Positions 6,894-15,488 of a stretch of DNA of 25,941 nucleotides are shown piece after piece; position 1 is the stretch's first letter, and each line of letters begins with the position of its first letter. The stretch spans positions 1 to 25,941 of the forward strand of contig JAPOQV010000122.1 of assembly GCA_026710565.1 (NCBI GenBank), written 5' to 3'. The notes below the pieces were generated by a model that saw only the letters and a program-made list of their open reading frames with translations, did not search any database and had not been told where the DNA came from. The position numbers and the translations under genes are program-made. Source of the DNA: Spirochaetaceae bacterium. GTDB taxonomy: Bacteria > Spirochaetota > Spirochaetia > SZUA-6 > Bin103.

Positions 6894-7883
6894 ATGGTGA
6901 CCGGATCGCCGCTCGCTCGCTTGCTCCGCCACAGCCGGATACTGGCGGCCATCCGCTCCTTCTTCGCCGACGCCGGCTACCTCGAGGTGAGCACGCCGCT
7001 CGCTTCGCCCACGCTGCTGCCGGAGCCTGCCATCGAGGTGTTCGCGACACGGCTCCATCACCCGGCAGCGGCACGCGGCCCGCACGGCGGCCTTCCGCTT
7101 TTCCTGAGCCCGTCTCCGGAACGCCACATGCGCCGGCTCATCGCGCTGGGGTCGGGGCCGATCTTCCAGCTCGCCGCCGCGTTCCGCAACGGCGCCGAGC
7201 TGGACCGGACGCACAGTCCGGAGTTCACGATGCTGGAGTGGTACTCGCCCGGCAGTGGCTATCTCGCAGAGGTGGACCGGTTGGAGCGGCTCGTGTCGTC
7301 GCTGCCGGCCGAGGCGCCGCTGCCGGTGCCGTTCGACCGCATCACCGTTCGCGACGCCGTCCTGCGAGCTGCGGGGATCGATCTCGACCACGTCGATGAC
7401 CGCGACCGCTTCCGCCGCGCGTCCGATTCGGCGGGCGTGCGGACCGCCGGCGACGATACCTGGGAGCAGATATTCAACCGGATCTGGCTGACCGCGGTGG
7501 AGCCCGGGCTGCCCGACGACCGCGGCACGGTCGTCTACGAGTATCCGCGCCGCGTGCCGACCTTCGCGCAGCCGATCACGGGCACCCCGTACTGCCGGCG
7601 ATGGGAGCTGTACGCGCGCGGCTTGGAGGTCGCCAACTGCTTCCAGGAAGAGACCGATGCTGAGCGGCTGGCGCAGGTCATCGAGCGGGAAGCGGCACGG
7701 AAGCGGCGCACCGCCGTGATCCCACACCCGCCCGACCAGGCGATGGCGGAAGAGGTGCGCGGCGGCCCGGAGGTCTGCGCCGGCGTCGCGCTCGGCGTGG
7801 AGCGGCTGATCATGGCGCTCGACCGGCGGCGCGAGATCAGCCACGTGATCCCCTTCCCGCTGCACGATGCGATCCGGCTGTGA
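6894..7883 (+). CDS. epmA: Elongation factor P--(R)-beta-lysine ligase (EpmA/PoxA/GenX)
   Basis: A class II lysyl-tRNA synthetase paralogue that lacks the anticodon-binding domain and attaches (R)-beta-lysine to EF-P. At 329 residues it has the length of stand-alone EpmA (about 325). Motifs visible: FADAGYLEVSTPLASP near the N-terminus, L-F-L-S-P-S-P-E-R-H-M-R-R-L, the motif 2 region A-A-F-R-N-G-A-E-L-D-R-T-H-S-P-E-F-T-M-L-E-W, and C-terminal motif 3 GVALGVERL. The ATG at 6894 follows an AGGAG (6885-6889). The efp gene begins 24 bases downstream, so ligase and substrate are encoded as a pair. The lysine 2,3-aminomutase EpmB that supplies beta-lysine is not in this window. Confidence 0.95.
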   Translation: MVTGSPLARLLRHSRILAAIRSFFADAGYLEVSTPLASPTLLPEPAIEVFATRLHHPAAARGPHGGLPLFLSPSPERHMRRLIALGSGPIFQLAAAFRNGAELDRTHSPEFTMLEWYSPGSGYLAEVDRLERLVSSLPAEAPLPVPFDRITVRDAVLRAAGIDLDHVDDRDRFRRASDSAGVRTAGDDTWEQIFNRIWLTAVEPGLPDDRGTVVYEYPRRVPTFAQPITGTPYCRRWELYARGLEVANCFQEETDAERLAQVIEREAARKRRTAVIPHPPDQAMAEEVRGGPEVCAGVALGVERLIMALDRRREISHVIPFPLHDAIRL

Positions 7884-7907
7884 TAGGGTCCGGGCGGTTC
7901 AAGGGAA

Positions 7908-8465
7908 ATGAAAGCAGGCGCTATCGACAAGGGATTGTACATGCTGTTTCGGGGGGACCCCTACCAGGTCACCGATCGCGAGTTCGTCAATCCCGGCAAG
8001 GGATCGGCGTTCGTCCGGCTGAAGCTCAAGCACGCACGCACCGGACAGGTGATCCGCGAAGTGATCAAGTCACATGAGACGGTCGAGGAAGCCGACGTGG
8101 AGGCGCGCGACGCTCAGTACCTGTACTCGGACGCCGATCACCTGGTGTTCATGGACACCGGTTCCTACGAACAGTTCAACGTTCCCGCCGCGAGCGTCGA
8201 AGAGAGCATCACGCGCTTCCTGAAGGAGGGCGAGTCCTATCAGGTCCTGATGTGGGGAGAGGACCCCCTCGCGGTGCAGCTTCCCCTGAAGATGAAGCTG
8301 GAGGTGACCGACGCGCCGCACGCCGAACGCGGCGACACCGCCACCGGCGCCACCAAGACGGCCACCACCGAGACCGGGCTGACGCTGCAGGTTCCGCTGT
8401 TCATCAAGACCGGCGACCGCGTCGTCGTCAACACCACCACCGGCGCGTACGTCGAGCGGGCCTGA
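7908..8465 (+). CDS. efp: Translation elongation factor P
   Basis: EF-P binds between the ribosomal P and E sites and relieves stalling at polyproline stretches. The 185-residue protein has the usual three beta-barrel domains. The modification loop is P-G-K-G-S-A-F with Lys31, equivalent to E. coli Lys34, the residue beta-lysylated by EpmA. The C-terminal domain ends with the characteristic V-P-L-F-I-K-T-G-D-R-V-V-V-N-T-T-T-G-A-Y-V-E-R. The ATG at 7908 fits the family N-terminus (M-K-A-G-A-I-D-K-G). AAGGGA at 7901-7906 is very close to it; a second AAGGGA (7929-7934) sits six bases before an internal ATG at 7941, but starting there would delete conserved residues. Gene adjacency with epmA strongly predicts modification. 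Confidence 0.97.
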   Translation: MKAGAIDKGLYMLFRGDPYQVTDREFVNPGKGSAFVRLKLKHARTGQVIREVIKSHETVEEADVEARDAQYLYSDADHLVFMDTGSYEQFNVPAASVEESITRFLKEGESYQVLMWGEDPLAVQLPLKMKLEVTDAPHAERGDTATGATKTATTETGLTLQVPLFIKTGDRVVVNTTTGAYVERA

Positions 8466-8536
8466 CCCAACCCATCACCGACGACCGCGCAGCTCCTGTC
8501 GAGCCCCCGGCGCAGGCAGCACCCTCGGCTGCCGCG

Positions 8537-9754
8537 TTGCGCGCGCACGGCCTCCTGCACAAGCGGGTCGTCCTGCCCTGGGCCGGGGGAGCCCTCCGCT
8601 TCTGGTTGTCTCAGTCGCTGTTCAGCGGAGACGACATCGATACCGGCACGCGCGCGCTCCTGGATGAGATCGCCGAACGTCTCCGCGACCTGCCGGTGCG
8701 GCGCGCGCTGGACCTGGGCTGCGGAAGCGGGATCATCGGGGGGGCGCTGTCGCGTCTGTGGCCCTGCGCACACGTCGTCCTGAGCGACCGAGACGCGCTG
8801 GCCGTCACCGTCAGCGCTCTCAACGCACGGGAGAATGACGGGACCCGCGCCGCCGCGATCGCCTGTCTGGGGGTTCCTGCGGCCCGCGGCCCGTTCGACC
8901 TGATCGCGGCCAACCTGCCGGCCAAGGTGGGTGAGCCCGTGCTCCGCCTGCTGGTGCGCCAGGCCGCCGCCGCGACTCCGGGGGGCCATCTGGCCCTGGT
9001 CGTGATCCGGCCACGACAGGACCTGGTCGAGAGAGCCCTGCAGGGACGCGCGCGCATCCTGCACCGACGCGAGCTGCGGGCGCATACGGTGCTCGTGGCC
9101 GAGACGACCATGGCCGCAGCCATGGACCCTCCACACGCCGAAGACGGGTTCTCCGCCTACCTGCGGGGCGACGCGGAGTTCCGCTACGGCGGGCACGCCG
9201 TGCGGCTGCAGACGGCGTGGGGACTGCCGGATTTCGACGCCGTCCCCTACTCCCTGCGCGCCGCCGAGCCCCTGGTGTGCGGCGATGACCTCGGTCCCCG
9301 TGTGCTGATCTGGAATCCCGGGCAGGGGCTCACCGCGCGCGCCCTGGCCGCTGCGGGACGCGGCAGTCCGGCGATCACCGTCGGCAGCCGCGATCTCCTG
9401 CAGATCGAGACCGCCCGCCACAACCTGCGTCGCAACGGCGTTGCCGCCGACGGCTTGCACGTTCCGTCGATCGCCGGCGCCACCGGGACCGGCGCGCGCT
9501 ACAGCGCCGTGGTCGCCACGCACGCCGAGATCGACGGCCCCTGGTGGCGCTGGATGCCCGAAGCCGTGGACGCGTTGCTGGCGCCCGATGGCCGGCTGCT
9601 GCTGATCGGGTCGAGCACTCCCGTCGACCGGGCGCTGCGCTCACTGAGCGAGCGGCACTCTTCGAGTGAGGGCGCCGCGATGAAGATGGCGAAACGGCAG
9701 GACCGGCGCCGGCGCGGCTACCGGGCCGTGCTTCTGCAACGCCGTGCGCCGTAA
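8537..9754 (+). CDS. Two-domain class I SAM-dependent methyltransferase (RsmC/RlmG-like)
   Basis: About 405 residues. The N-terminal domain carries a good SAM-binding motif I (D-L-G-C-G-S-G, residues 59-65) and an acidic motif II (V-V-L-S-D-R-D). Its catalytic-loop motif is N-L-P-A (126-129) instead of the N-P-P-F/Y usual in N-methyltransferases of rRNA guanines. A second, degenerate Rossmann-like domain follows, with W-N-P-G-Q-G-L-T where motif I should be. In E. coli RsmC the degenerate domain comes first, so the order looks reversed. The substrate is probably a nucleic acid, but I cannot name it. The start is uncertain: TTG 8537 is the first standard start after the efp stop, although the open frame extends further upstream. 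No strong ribosome binding site is visible, so coupling to efp is likely. Confidence 0.75.
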   Translation: MRAHGLLHKRVVLPWAGGALRFWLSQSLFSGDDIDTGTRALLDEIAERLRDLPVRRALDLGCGSGIIGGALSRLWPCAHVVLSDRDALAVTVSALNARENDGTRAAAIACLGVPAARGPFDLIAANLPAKVGEPVLRLLVRQAAAATPGGHLALVVIRPRQDLVERALQGRARILHRRELRAHTVLVAETTMAAAMDPPHAEDGFSAYLRGDAEFRYGGHAVRLQTAWGLPDFDAVPYSLRAAEPLVCGDDLGPRVLIWNPGQGLTARALAAAGRGSPAITVGSRDLLQIETARHNLRRNGVAADGLHVPSIAGATGTGARYSAVVATHAEIDGPWWRWMPEAVDALLAPDGRLLLIGSSTPVDRALRSLSERHSSSEGAAMKMAKRQDRRRRGYRAVLLQRRAP

Positions 9755-9795
9755 CAGCGCTCCCCGTAATAGCGCTCCCCGGAATAGCGGCCCGC
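9751..9795. repeat. 15-bp tandem repeat, three imperfect copies
   Basis: Copies are GTAACAGCGCTCCCC (9751-9765), GTAATAGCGCTCCCC (9766-9780) and a diverged third unit starting GGAATAGCGGCCC (9781-9793). The first copy contains the stop codon (TAA, 9752-9754) of the methyltransferase gene. The repeat fills most of the gap between two convergent genes. It has no clear hairpin or T run, and its function is unknown. Confidence 0.7.
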
Positions 9796-9808
9796 TCGGC
9801 CGCGTCCG

Positions 9809-12763
9809 TCAGCCTTGCGAGGCCCGCTGCTCCTTGCGCATGCGCTCCGTCCACGGGCTGTCCGGATAGCGTTCGTACAGCCGATCCTGCAGACGGTTGG
9901 CTGCCCGTTCCGCGCCGTTGCTCCGCCACAGCCCCACGGCGTGATAGAGCGCCTCGGCGGCCACCTCGGCTTCCCCGGGGAACCGCAGCGCGACGTTCGC
10001 AAGCTCATCGGCGGCCGCCTCTTCGCCTTCGGTCTTCACCATGAGCTGCGCCAGGCGCAGGTGCGCCTCCGCCTGCCTTCCGCCGCCGGCCACCGCGACC
10101 TCGGAAACCTCACGGTACGCGCCGATCGCGCGCTGCGCATCGCCGGCCTGCGCGTAATGCTCGGCAACCAGGAAGTGGCCGTCGTCACGTTCCGGCCCCG
10201 GGCTCAGGTCCGGGAGCGCCTCGTCCAGGATCGAGACGGCGTCGCCTGGCTGGTCCGACTGGATCAGCATCGCGTAGTCGTACATCACCCGCGCGCGTAC
10301 GTCGGCGGGCAGGGTGTCCTCATCGGCGACTGCCGCAACCAGGTAGTAGCGTCTGGCCTTCGGCGCGCCGATCGCCTGGAAGCTGGCGCGCAGCCCCTCG
10401 AGCGCCCGCTCACGCAGGCCGGTGTCGTGCGCGGCCAAGAGCGTCTGCCAGTGCAGATCGGCGGCGTCCGCGTGGCGTCCGAGCGCCGCCGCGGCCGCGG
10501 CGGCGGACGACAGCGCCCGCCGTCCGGGCCCATCCTCGCCGGCGTCCGCAGCCACCTGCTGAAGGGCCTGCAGGCCGGCGTCCCCCTGACCATGGGCGAC
10601 CAGGTATTCCCCGTACCGCACGCCGGCCTCCGCCGCCATGAGCCCTCCCGGCGCCCGCTGGCGGAGTTTCGCAAGGGCGGCCCCCGCCTCATCGGTACGG
10701 CCGGCAAGGAGAGCGCCCTCCACCAGCATGTACAGGACCTCCTGCGCCAGGTCGACGCCGCCGGTCCCGGCCCGCGCCTGGCTGCCTTCCCGCGATTCGA
10801 TGGTCGTCAAGGCGGTGGTGAGAAGATCCCACGCCTGATCGGGCCGGTCCATGCGCAGTTCGCTGAGGGCGGCGCGGTAGAACGCCGAGGGAACCTGCGC
10901 AGCCTCGGGAAACCGCTGGGTGAACGCCAGGTACGCGTCGCGCGCCGGATCGTATCGTCCGCCCTGGTAGTGGGCGGCCGCAAACAGGTATGAGGCTTCG
11001 ACCGCCACGGTCTCGTCGGGTGCCTGCGCCGCCACCGACAGCGCGGCGTTCGCCTCGTCCGACCGCCGCAGGCGGTAGTACACGCGCCCCAGCGCCAGAT
11101 GGCGATACGGCTCCCAGACGCCGCCGTCACCGTCCCGCAGGTAGATCAGTGCCTCTTCGTACTCGCCCGCGTTGTACAGCTCGGCTCCCAGGGCAAGGCG
11201 GGCACGCCCGTTGAGCTCTCCGGACGGACGGGCGTCCACGACCTCGCGGTAGAACTCGGCGGCGCGCCTGTGCTCGCCGCGCGCTCCGTAGATGCGGCCG
11301 ATGCGGTAGATCGCCTCCAGTGACTCGGGAGCCGAGCCGAGCTTCCGCAGGTCGGCCAGCAGACGGAGCGCACGGCTGTCCTCATCGACGGCGCCGGCCG
11401 CATCGGCCACGCGCAGCAGCCCGTCCGTGGGACCGGCGGCGGCCAGCAGGGCGGTCGAGTCCGTCGCCTCCGCCACCAGCCACAGCCGTTCCCAGGCGTC
11501 GAGTGCCGCCTCGGTGTCCTGCAGCGCCTCCCGTGTCTGCGCCAGCACCTGCAGCGCCTCGGCGACGCGCGGGTGACTGGGAAACCGCTCCGTGAAGTCC
11601 TCCAGCGCCGCCGCGCCCGCTTCAAGAGCTCCGTCCTCGATCAGCAGATAGGCCCGGTTGAGTACGGCGCCGGCCGCCAGGCCGGCATCCGGTCCGCCAC
11701 CGGCGCTCTGCAGCGACTCCAGTCCGGGATCCCGCTGACCGGTCTGCAGATAGGCGAGCGCCAGATAGTAGTGGGCACGTTGCGCGCCACCCGGGTCGAG
11801 ACCGCCGTCCAACGCCGCGCTCAGCTCGGTCACCGCACCGGCCGGATCACCGAGCTGCAGCGCCGCCTCACCCTTCACCTGAAGCAGCCGGGCGGCGAGG
11901 TCGGCTGCCTGCTCTTCCCGCAGCGCCGCGTCGGCCCACTGAGCCGCCAACGCGAACTCCTCCATGCTCAGGTACAGGAAGGGAAGGCGCATCAGGGCCG
12001 CTCCCGCCAGTGGGCCTTCAGGGAACAGTTCCAGGTACCGGCTGAAGCGTTCCGCGGCTTCCATGGGCTGCCCGGCCAGCAGCGAGGCATCGGCCTGCGC
12101 GTACAGCGCCTGCGGCGCGCGCGGGCTGCCCGCGTGCGCCAGCACGATGCGCCCGAACGTCTCGGCCGCCTCCGCGTAGCGGCCTGCCTGATAGGCGAGC
12201 TGTCCCGCGCGGAACAGCGCGTCAGCCTGCTGCGATGCCGGCAGTTCATCGACAACGGCCAGGTAGGCGCGTTCGGCATCCTCCGCGCGGCCATCCTGCT
12301 CCAGGGCCGTGGCGTGCAGCAGCAGGGTGCGCCAGCGGTAGTCCGCCGGAGCGTCGCCGCGCTCGAGTTGCATCTCGGCCCGCGCGACCGCCTCGGCCGC
12401 GCGCCCCTGAGCCAGCCGGATGGCCGCCTGCCAGTGGCCCAGGACCGCAACGTGCTCGGATTCGGGGTACAGGCGGGCGAACGACCCCAGCAGGTCGTAC
12501 GAGTTCGCGTAGCGCCCCAGATGGTAGTGGGCGAGGGCGAGCAGGAAGCTGGCGTCGGCGCGCAGCTCCGAGTCCGGGTAGCGCTCGACCAGCGCCGTGA
12601 ACGTGTCCGCGGCGTTGGAGAACAGACCGTCGGCGAACGCGTCGGCGCCCCGCTGGTAGAGGTCGTCCGCATCCTGAGCGGCTGCCGGCAGGGCCAGCGT
12701 CAGCAGCAGGGCCACCCACAGGGCGCGCGTGACCGCCGCGCCCCGTTCGAGAAACTCCGTCAA
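9809..12763 (-). CDS. Large exported tetratricopeptide-repeat protein
   Basis: A 984-residue protein with a signal peptide (ALWVALLLTLALPAAA, likely cut before QDADD) followed almost entirely by TPR-like helical hairpins. Clear units include Y-Q-R-G-A-D-A-F-A-D-G-L-F, L-A-L-A-H-Y-H-L-G-R-Y and L-Y-A-Q-A-D-A-S-L-L-A-G, often ending in R-Y-P-D-S or R-F-P. This pattern resembles periplasmic scaffold proteins such as the BamD/YbgF superfamily, but no enzymatic domain is visible. It is probably periplasmic and binds other proteins; the partner is unknown. It starts with TTG one base after the clpC stop (TGAGTTG), so it is expressed from the clpC transcript. No lipobox is seen. Confidence 0.88.
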   Translation of the reverse strand: MTEFLERGAAVTRALWVALLLTLALPAAAQDADDLYQRGADAFADGLFSNAADTFTALVERYPDSELRADASFLLALAHYHLGRYANSYDLLGSFARLYPESEHVAVLGHWQAAIRLAQGRAAEAVARAEMQLERGDAPADYRWRTLLLHATALEQDGRAEDAERAYLAVVDELPASQQADALFRAGQLAYQAGRYAEAAETFGRIVLAHAGSPRAPQALYAQADASLLAGQPMEAAERFSRYLELFPEGPLAGAALMRLPFLYLSMEEFALAAQWADAALREEQAADLAARLLQVKGEAALQLGDPAGAVTELSAALDGGLDPGGAQRAHYYLALAYLQTGQRDPGLESLQSAGGGPDAGLAAGAVLNRAYLLIEDGALEAGAAALEDFTERFPSHPRVAEALQVLAQTREALQDTEAALDAWERLWLVAEATDSTALLAAAGPTDGLLRVADAAGAVDEDSRALRLLADLRKLGSAPESLEAIYRIGRIYGARGEHRRAAEFYREVVDARPSGELNGRARLALGAELYNAGEYEEALIYLRDGDGGVWEPYRHLALGRVYYRLRRSDEANAALSVAAQAPDETVAVEASYLFAAAHYQGGRYDPARDAYLAFTQRFPEAAQVPSAFYRAALSELRMDRPDQAWDLLTTALTTIESREGSQARAGTGGVDLAQEVLYMLVEGALLAGRTDEAGAALAKLRQRAPGGLMAAEAGVRYGEYLVAHGQGDAGLQALQQVAADAGEDGPGRRALSSAAAAAAALGRHADAADLHWQTLLAAHDTGLRERALEGLRASFQAIGAPKARRYYLVAAVADEDTLPADVRARVMYDYAMLIQSDQPGDAVSILDEALPDLSPGPERDDGHFLVAEHYAQAGDAQRAIGAYREVSEVAVAGGGRQAEAHLRLAQLMVKTEGEEAAADELANVALRFPGEAEVAAEALYHAVGLWRSNGAERAANRLQDRLYERYPDSPWTERMRKEQRASQG

Positions 12764-12764
12764 C

Positions 12765-15248
12765 TCAGGTAGTGACGAGCTCTTTGGCCGGCTGCGCGGC
12801 GCGCCGCTTGCGGAACACCAGCCGATCGTCCTTGACGTCGACCGTCACGCCGCTGCCGGGAGGAAAGCGGCCGCGCAGGATCTCCAGCGACAGGGGGTCC
12901 TCCACCTCCTTCTGGATCAGGCGCCGCAGCGGCCGCGCCCCGTACTTCTCGTCGGAGCCGTTGTCGATCAGGTAGCCGCGCGCGCGCCGGCTTACCCGCA
13001 GGTCGATGCTCTGCTCGGCGAGCCGGTCGCCGACCTCCCCGAGGAGCCGGGTCAGGATCTTGTCCAGATGCTCGCGCTCCAGGGCGTGGAAGACCACCAC
13101 CTCGTCGACCCGGTTCAGGAACTCGGGACGGAACAGCCGCTTCATCTCGGCCAGGGCCGAAGACTTGATGTCCGCGTAGCGCATCGCCTGCTTCTCGGTG
13201 CGGAAGCCGAGCGATCCGTCCTGGATGATCTCGCGCGCGCCCGCGTTCGAGGTCATGATCAGGATGGTGTTGCGGAACGACACCGTGTGGCCAAGATGGT
13301 CCTGGAGATGCCCCTCCTCCATCACCTGCAGGAGGATGTTGAACACGTCGGGGTGCGCTTTCTCGATCTCGTCGAGCAGGATGGCGCTGTAGGGCCGGCG
13401 CCGCTCCTTCTCGGTGAGCATGCCCCCTTCGTCGTAGCCGACGTAGCCCGGCGGTGCGCCCACCAGCCGTGACACGTTGTGCTTCTCCATGTAGTCGGAC
13501 ATGTCGACCAGGATCAGCGACTCCTCGTCCCCGAACATGAACTCAGCCAGGGTCTTGGCCAGCTCGGTCTTGCCCACCCCGGACGACCCGAGAAAGATGA
13601 AGGATCCCATCGGCCGCTTCGCGGACGACAGGCCGGTGCGCGACCGGCGGATCGCCGCGGCCACCACGCTGATGGCTTCTTCCTGTCCGACCATGCGCTC
13701 GTGCAGCTCGTTCTCGATCTCCAGCAGGCGCCGGGACTCCGACTGCGCGATGCGGGCCAGTGGCACCCCGGTGATCTCGGAGATCACCCGCTGGATGTCC
13801 TCCGGCTCCACCAGCCGCTGCTCGCCCTGGGTCGTCTGGGCCCATGCGCGCTCCTGTTTGTCGAGCTGCTGGCGCAGCAGGCCGACCTTGTCGCGCACCG
13901 CGGCCGCTTTCTCGTAGTTCTGGCTGTTGACCAGGTTGGTCTTCTCGATCATCAGCCGCTCGATCTCCTGGTCGAGCTTGACCAGCTCCTTCGGCCGGGC
14001 GCTGTTGTCGATACGGCTGCGCGATCCCGACTCGTCCAGCAGGTCGATCGCCTTGTCCGGCAGGTGGCGGTCGGAGATGTAGCGGGCGGAGAGCGCCGCC
14101 GCCGTTTCCAGCGCTTCGTAGGTGTAGACGACGCCGTGGAACTGGGCATAGCGGTCCTTTACGCCCTTGAGGATCTCCACCGTCTCTTCCACCGAAGGCT
14201 CGTCCACGAACACCGACTGGAAACGCCGCTCCAGCGCGGCGTCGCGCTCGATGTACTTGCGGTGTTCGGCCAGCGTGGTCGCGCCGATGCACTGCAACTC
14301 GCCACGCGACAGTGCGGGCTTGAGCATGTTGGAGGCGTCGATCGCCCCTTCGGCGCCGCCGGCGCCAATGATCGTGTGCAGCTCGTCGATGAACATGATG
14401 ATGTTGCCGGCGGTGACGATCTCCTTCATCACCCGCTTCAGCCGTTCCTCGAATTCGCCCCGGTACTTGGTGCCGGCCACCAGGGACGCAAGGTCGAGCG
14501 TCAGCACGCGGCGGCCATGCAGGACATCCGGCGCCGTGCCGTTGACGACCTTCTGCGCCAGCCCTTCGACGATCGCGGTCTTGCCGACCCCCGGCTCGCC
14601 GATCAGGACCGGGTTGTTCTTCGTCCGTCGCGCCAGGATCTGGATCACCCGCTGGATCTCGCGGGCGCGGCCCACCACCGGATCCAGCTTGCCCTCGCGA
14701 GCCAGCGTGGTGAGGTCGCGGCTGAACTCGTCGAGGGTCGGCGTGGGCTTGCGGGTAGCCGTCTGCGTGCGCCGCTTCGGCGTCGAGGAGCTCTGCCGCG
14801 TTTCGCCGAGCCCGTTGATGCGGATGATCGCTTCGCGAAGCTGCTCGGGGGACACGTTGCGCTGCGCGAGGTAGCGGTATGTCGCGCCACCCTCGTCACG
14901 AGCGGCGGACAGGAGCAGGTGCTCGGTGCCGACGTAGACGTGGCCCATGTTCTTGGCTTCGTGCGTCGCGCCCTTCAGCACCGTCTGGGCACGCTCGGAG
15001 ACCTCGATGTCGCCGAGGATGAGGCCGCCCTTCCCCTGCGTCAGGCTGCGCTCGATGTCCCTGCGCATCTCGTCGATGTTGACCTTGACCCGCTGCAGGG
15101 CCTTGACCGCGACCCCTTCGCCATCCTTGAGCAGCGCCAGGATGATGTGCTCCGGCAGCAGCTTCTCAGCATGACACCGCTTCGCCTCTTCCTGGGCTCT
15201 GAACGAGATGACCTTCTGGGCGCGCTGCGTCAAGCCCTTCCACATCAT
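12765..15248 (-). CDS. clpC: ATP-dependent Clp protease ATPase subunit ClpC
   Basis: A Hsp100 AAA+ unfoldase of 827 residues. It has an N-terminal double Clp-N domain (about 1-145). The first AAA domain has Walker A GEPGVGKT at 217-224 and D288/E289. A short middle domain of the UVR/ClpC kind spans about 423-470 (E-I-E-R-L through D-K-Q-E-R). The second AAA domain has Walker A GSSGVGKT at 554-561 and D626/E627. An L-G-F tripeptide at 680-682 is the likely ClpP-docking loop, arguing for ClpC rather than ClpB, which lacks it and has a longer middle domain. The start ATG at 15248 is set by GGAGG at 15255-15259, six bases upstream. The TPR gene follows. No clpP is in the window. Confidence 0.95.
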   Translation of the reverse strand: MMWKGLTQRAQKVISFRAQEEAKRCHAEKLLPEHIILALLKDGEGVAVKALQRVKVNIDEMRRDIERSLTQGKGGLILGDIEVSERAQTVLKGATHEAKNMGHVYVGTEHLLLSAARDEGGATYRYLAQRNVSPEQLREAIIRINGLGETRQSSSTPKRRTQTATRKPTPTLDEFSRDLTTLAREGKLDPVVGRAREIQRVIQILARRTKNNPVLIGEPGVGKTAIVEGLAQKVVNGTAPDVLHGRRVLTLDLASLVAGTKYRGEFEERLKRVMKEIVTAGNIIMFIDELHTIIGAGGAEGAIDASNMLKPALSRGELQCIGATTLAEHRKYIERDAALERRFQSVFVDEPSVEETVEILKGVKDRYAQFHGVVYTYEALETAAALSARYISDRHLPDKAIDLLDESGSRSRIDNSARPKELVKLDQEIERLMIEKTNLVNSQNYEKAAAVRDKVGLLRQQLDKQERAWAQTTQGEQRLVEPEDIQRVISEITGVPLARIAQSESRRLLEIENELHERMVGQEEAISVVAAAIRRSRTGLSSAKRPMGSFIFLGSSGVGKTELAKTLAEFMFGDEESLILVDMSDYMEKHNVSRLVGAPPGYVGYDEGGMLTEKERRRPYSAILLDEIEKAHPDVFNILLQVMEEGHLQDHLGHTVSFRNTILIMTSNAGAREIIQDGSLGFRTEKQAMRYADIKSSALAEMKRLFRPEFLNRVDEVVVFHALEREHLDKILTRLLGEVGDRLAEQSIDLRVSRRARGYLIDNGSDEKYGARPLRRLIQKEVEDPLSLEILRGRFPPGSGVTVDVKDDRLVFRKRRAAQPAKELVTT

Positions 15249-15287
15249 GTCCTGCCTCCGTGATTCATCATTCGGGGGGAGCTTTGC

Positions 15288-15303
15288 GCATCGGTCGCGA
15301 TGC
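15288..15303. promoter_or_regulatory. Short inverted repeat in the clpC leader
   Basis: GCATCG (15288-15293) and CGATGC (15298-15303) are exact reverse complements around GTCG. The dyad lies a few bases downstream of the predicted clpC transcription start and before the ribosome binding site. Like the lon dyad it has a four-base spacer, but the half-sites differ, so shared control is not demonstrated. Confidence 0.35.
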
Positions 15304-15317
15304 ACTGCCTGCAGCAA

Positions 15318-15346
15318 AGTATCGCAGAGGACGATCAGCCGATCAA
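15318..15346 (-). promoter_or_regulatory. Candidate sigma-70-type promoter for clpC
   Basis: On the minus strand TTGATC (15346-15341) and GATACT (15323-15318) are separated by exactly 17 bases, each matching four of six consensus positions. Transcription would start near 15310, giving a leader of about 60 bases that carries the GGAGG for clpC. No CIRCE element is seen. Confidence 0.5.
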
Positions 15347-15380
15347 ATCGCCAACTCAGGGGAGCAGGTCAACCGGTGAC

Positions 15381-15433
15381 GCCGGGACGCGCGTTCCCGG
15401 CTCGGAGCGCATCGCCCCGATGCGCTCCGAGCC
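15381..15433 (-). terminator. Tandem GC-rich hairpins downstream of lolE, probable transcription end
   Basis: A perfect 16-bp stem with a three-base loop spans 15399-15433 (arms 15399-15414 and 15418-15433). A second, shorter hairpin with 7-bp arms GCCGGGA and TCCCGGC spans 15381-15401 and shares three bases with it, so the two would compete. A small third hairpin (GCGCCC-GCA-GGGCGC, 15458-15472) lies closer to the lolE stop. None is followed by a T run on either strand, so this is not a textbook intrinsic terminator. It may be a GC-rich terminator or an RNA 3'-end stabiliser separating the lolCDE operon from clpC. Confidence 0.5.
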
Positions 15434-15488
15434 AAAGGAGGGGATGGGCCGCCGCCGGCGCCCGCAGGGCGCGGGCAGCGGGGCTGCG

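Noticed and set aside
9751..9795. Tandem 15-bp units as a CRISPR array or origin iterons
   Set aside because: There are no spacers, only three decaying copies, and no AT-rich region, DnaA box cluster or replication gene nearby.
11573..12772. 399-codon plus-strand frame inside the TPR gene
   Set aside because: It is an antisense frame with Gln/Arg/Val-rich content and no family signal; the TPR repeats on the minus strand explain the sequence.
13479..15263. 594-codon plus-strand frame opposite clpC
   Set aside because: It mirrors ClpC codons (Asp/Leu/His-rich antisense pattern); ClpC is certain from two complete AAA domains.
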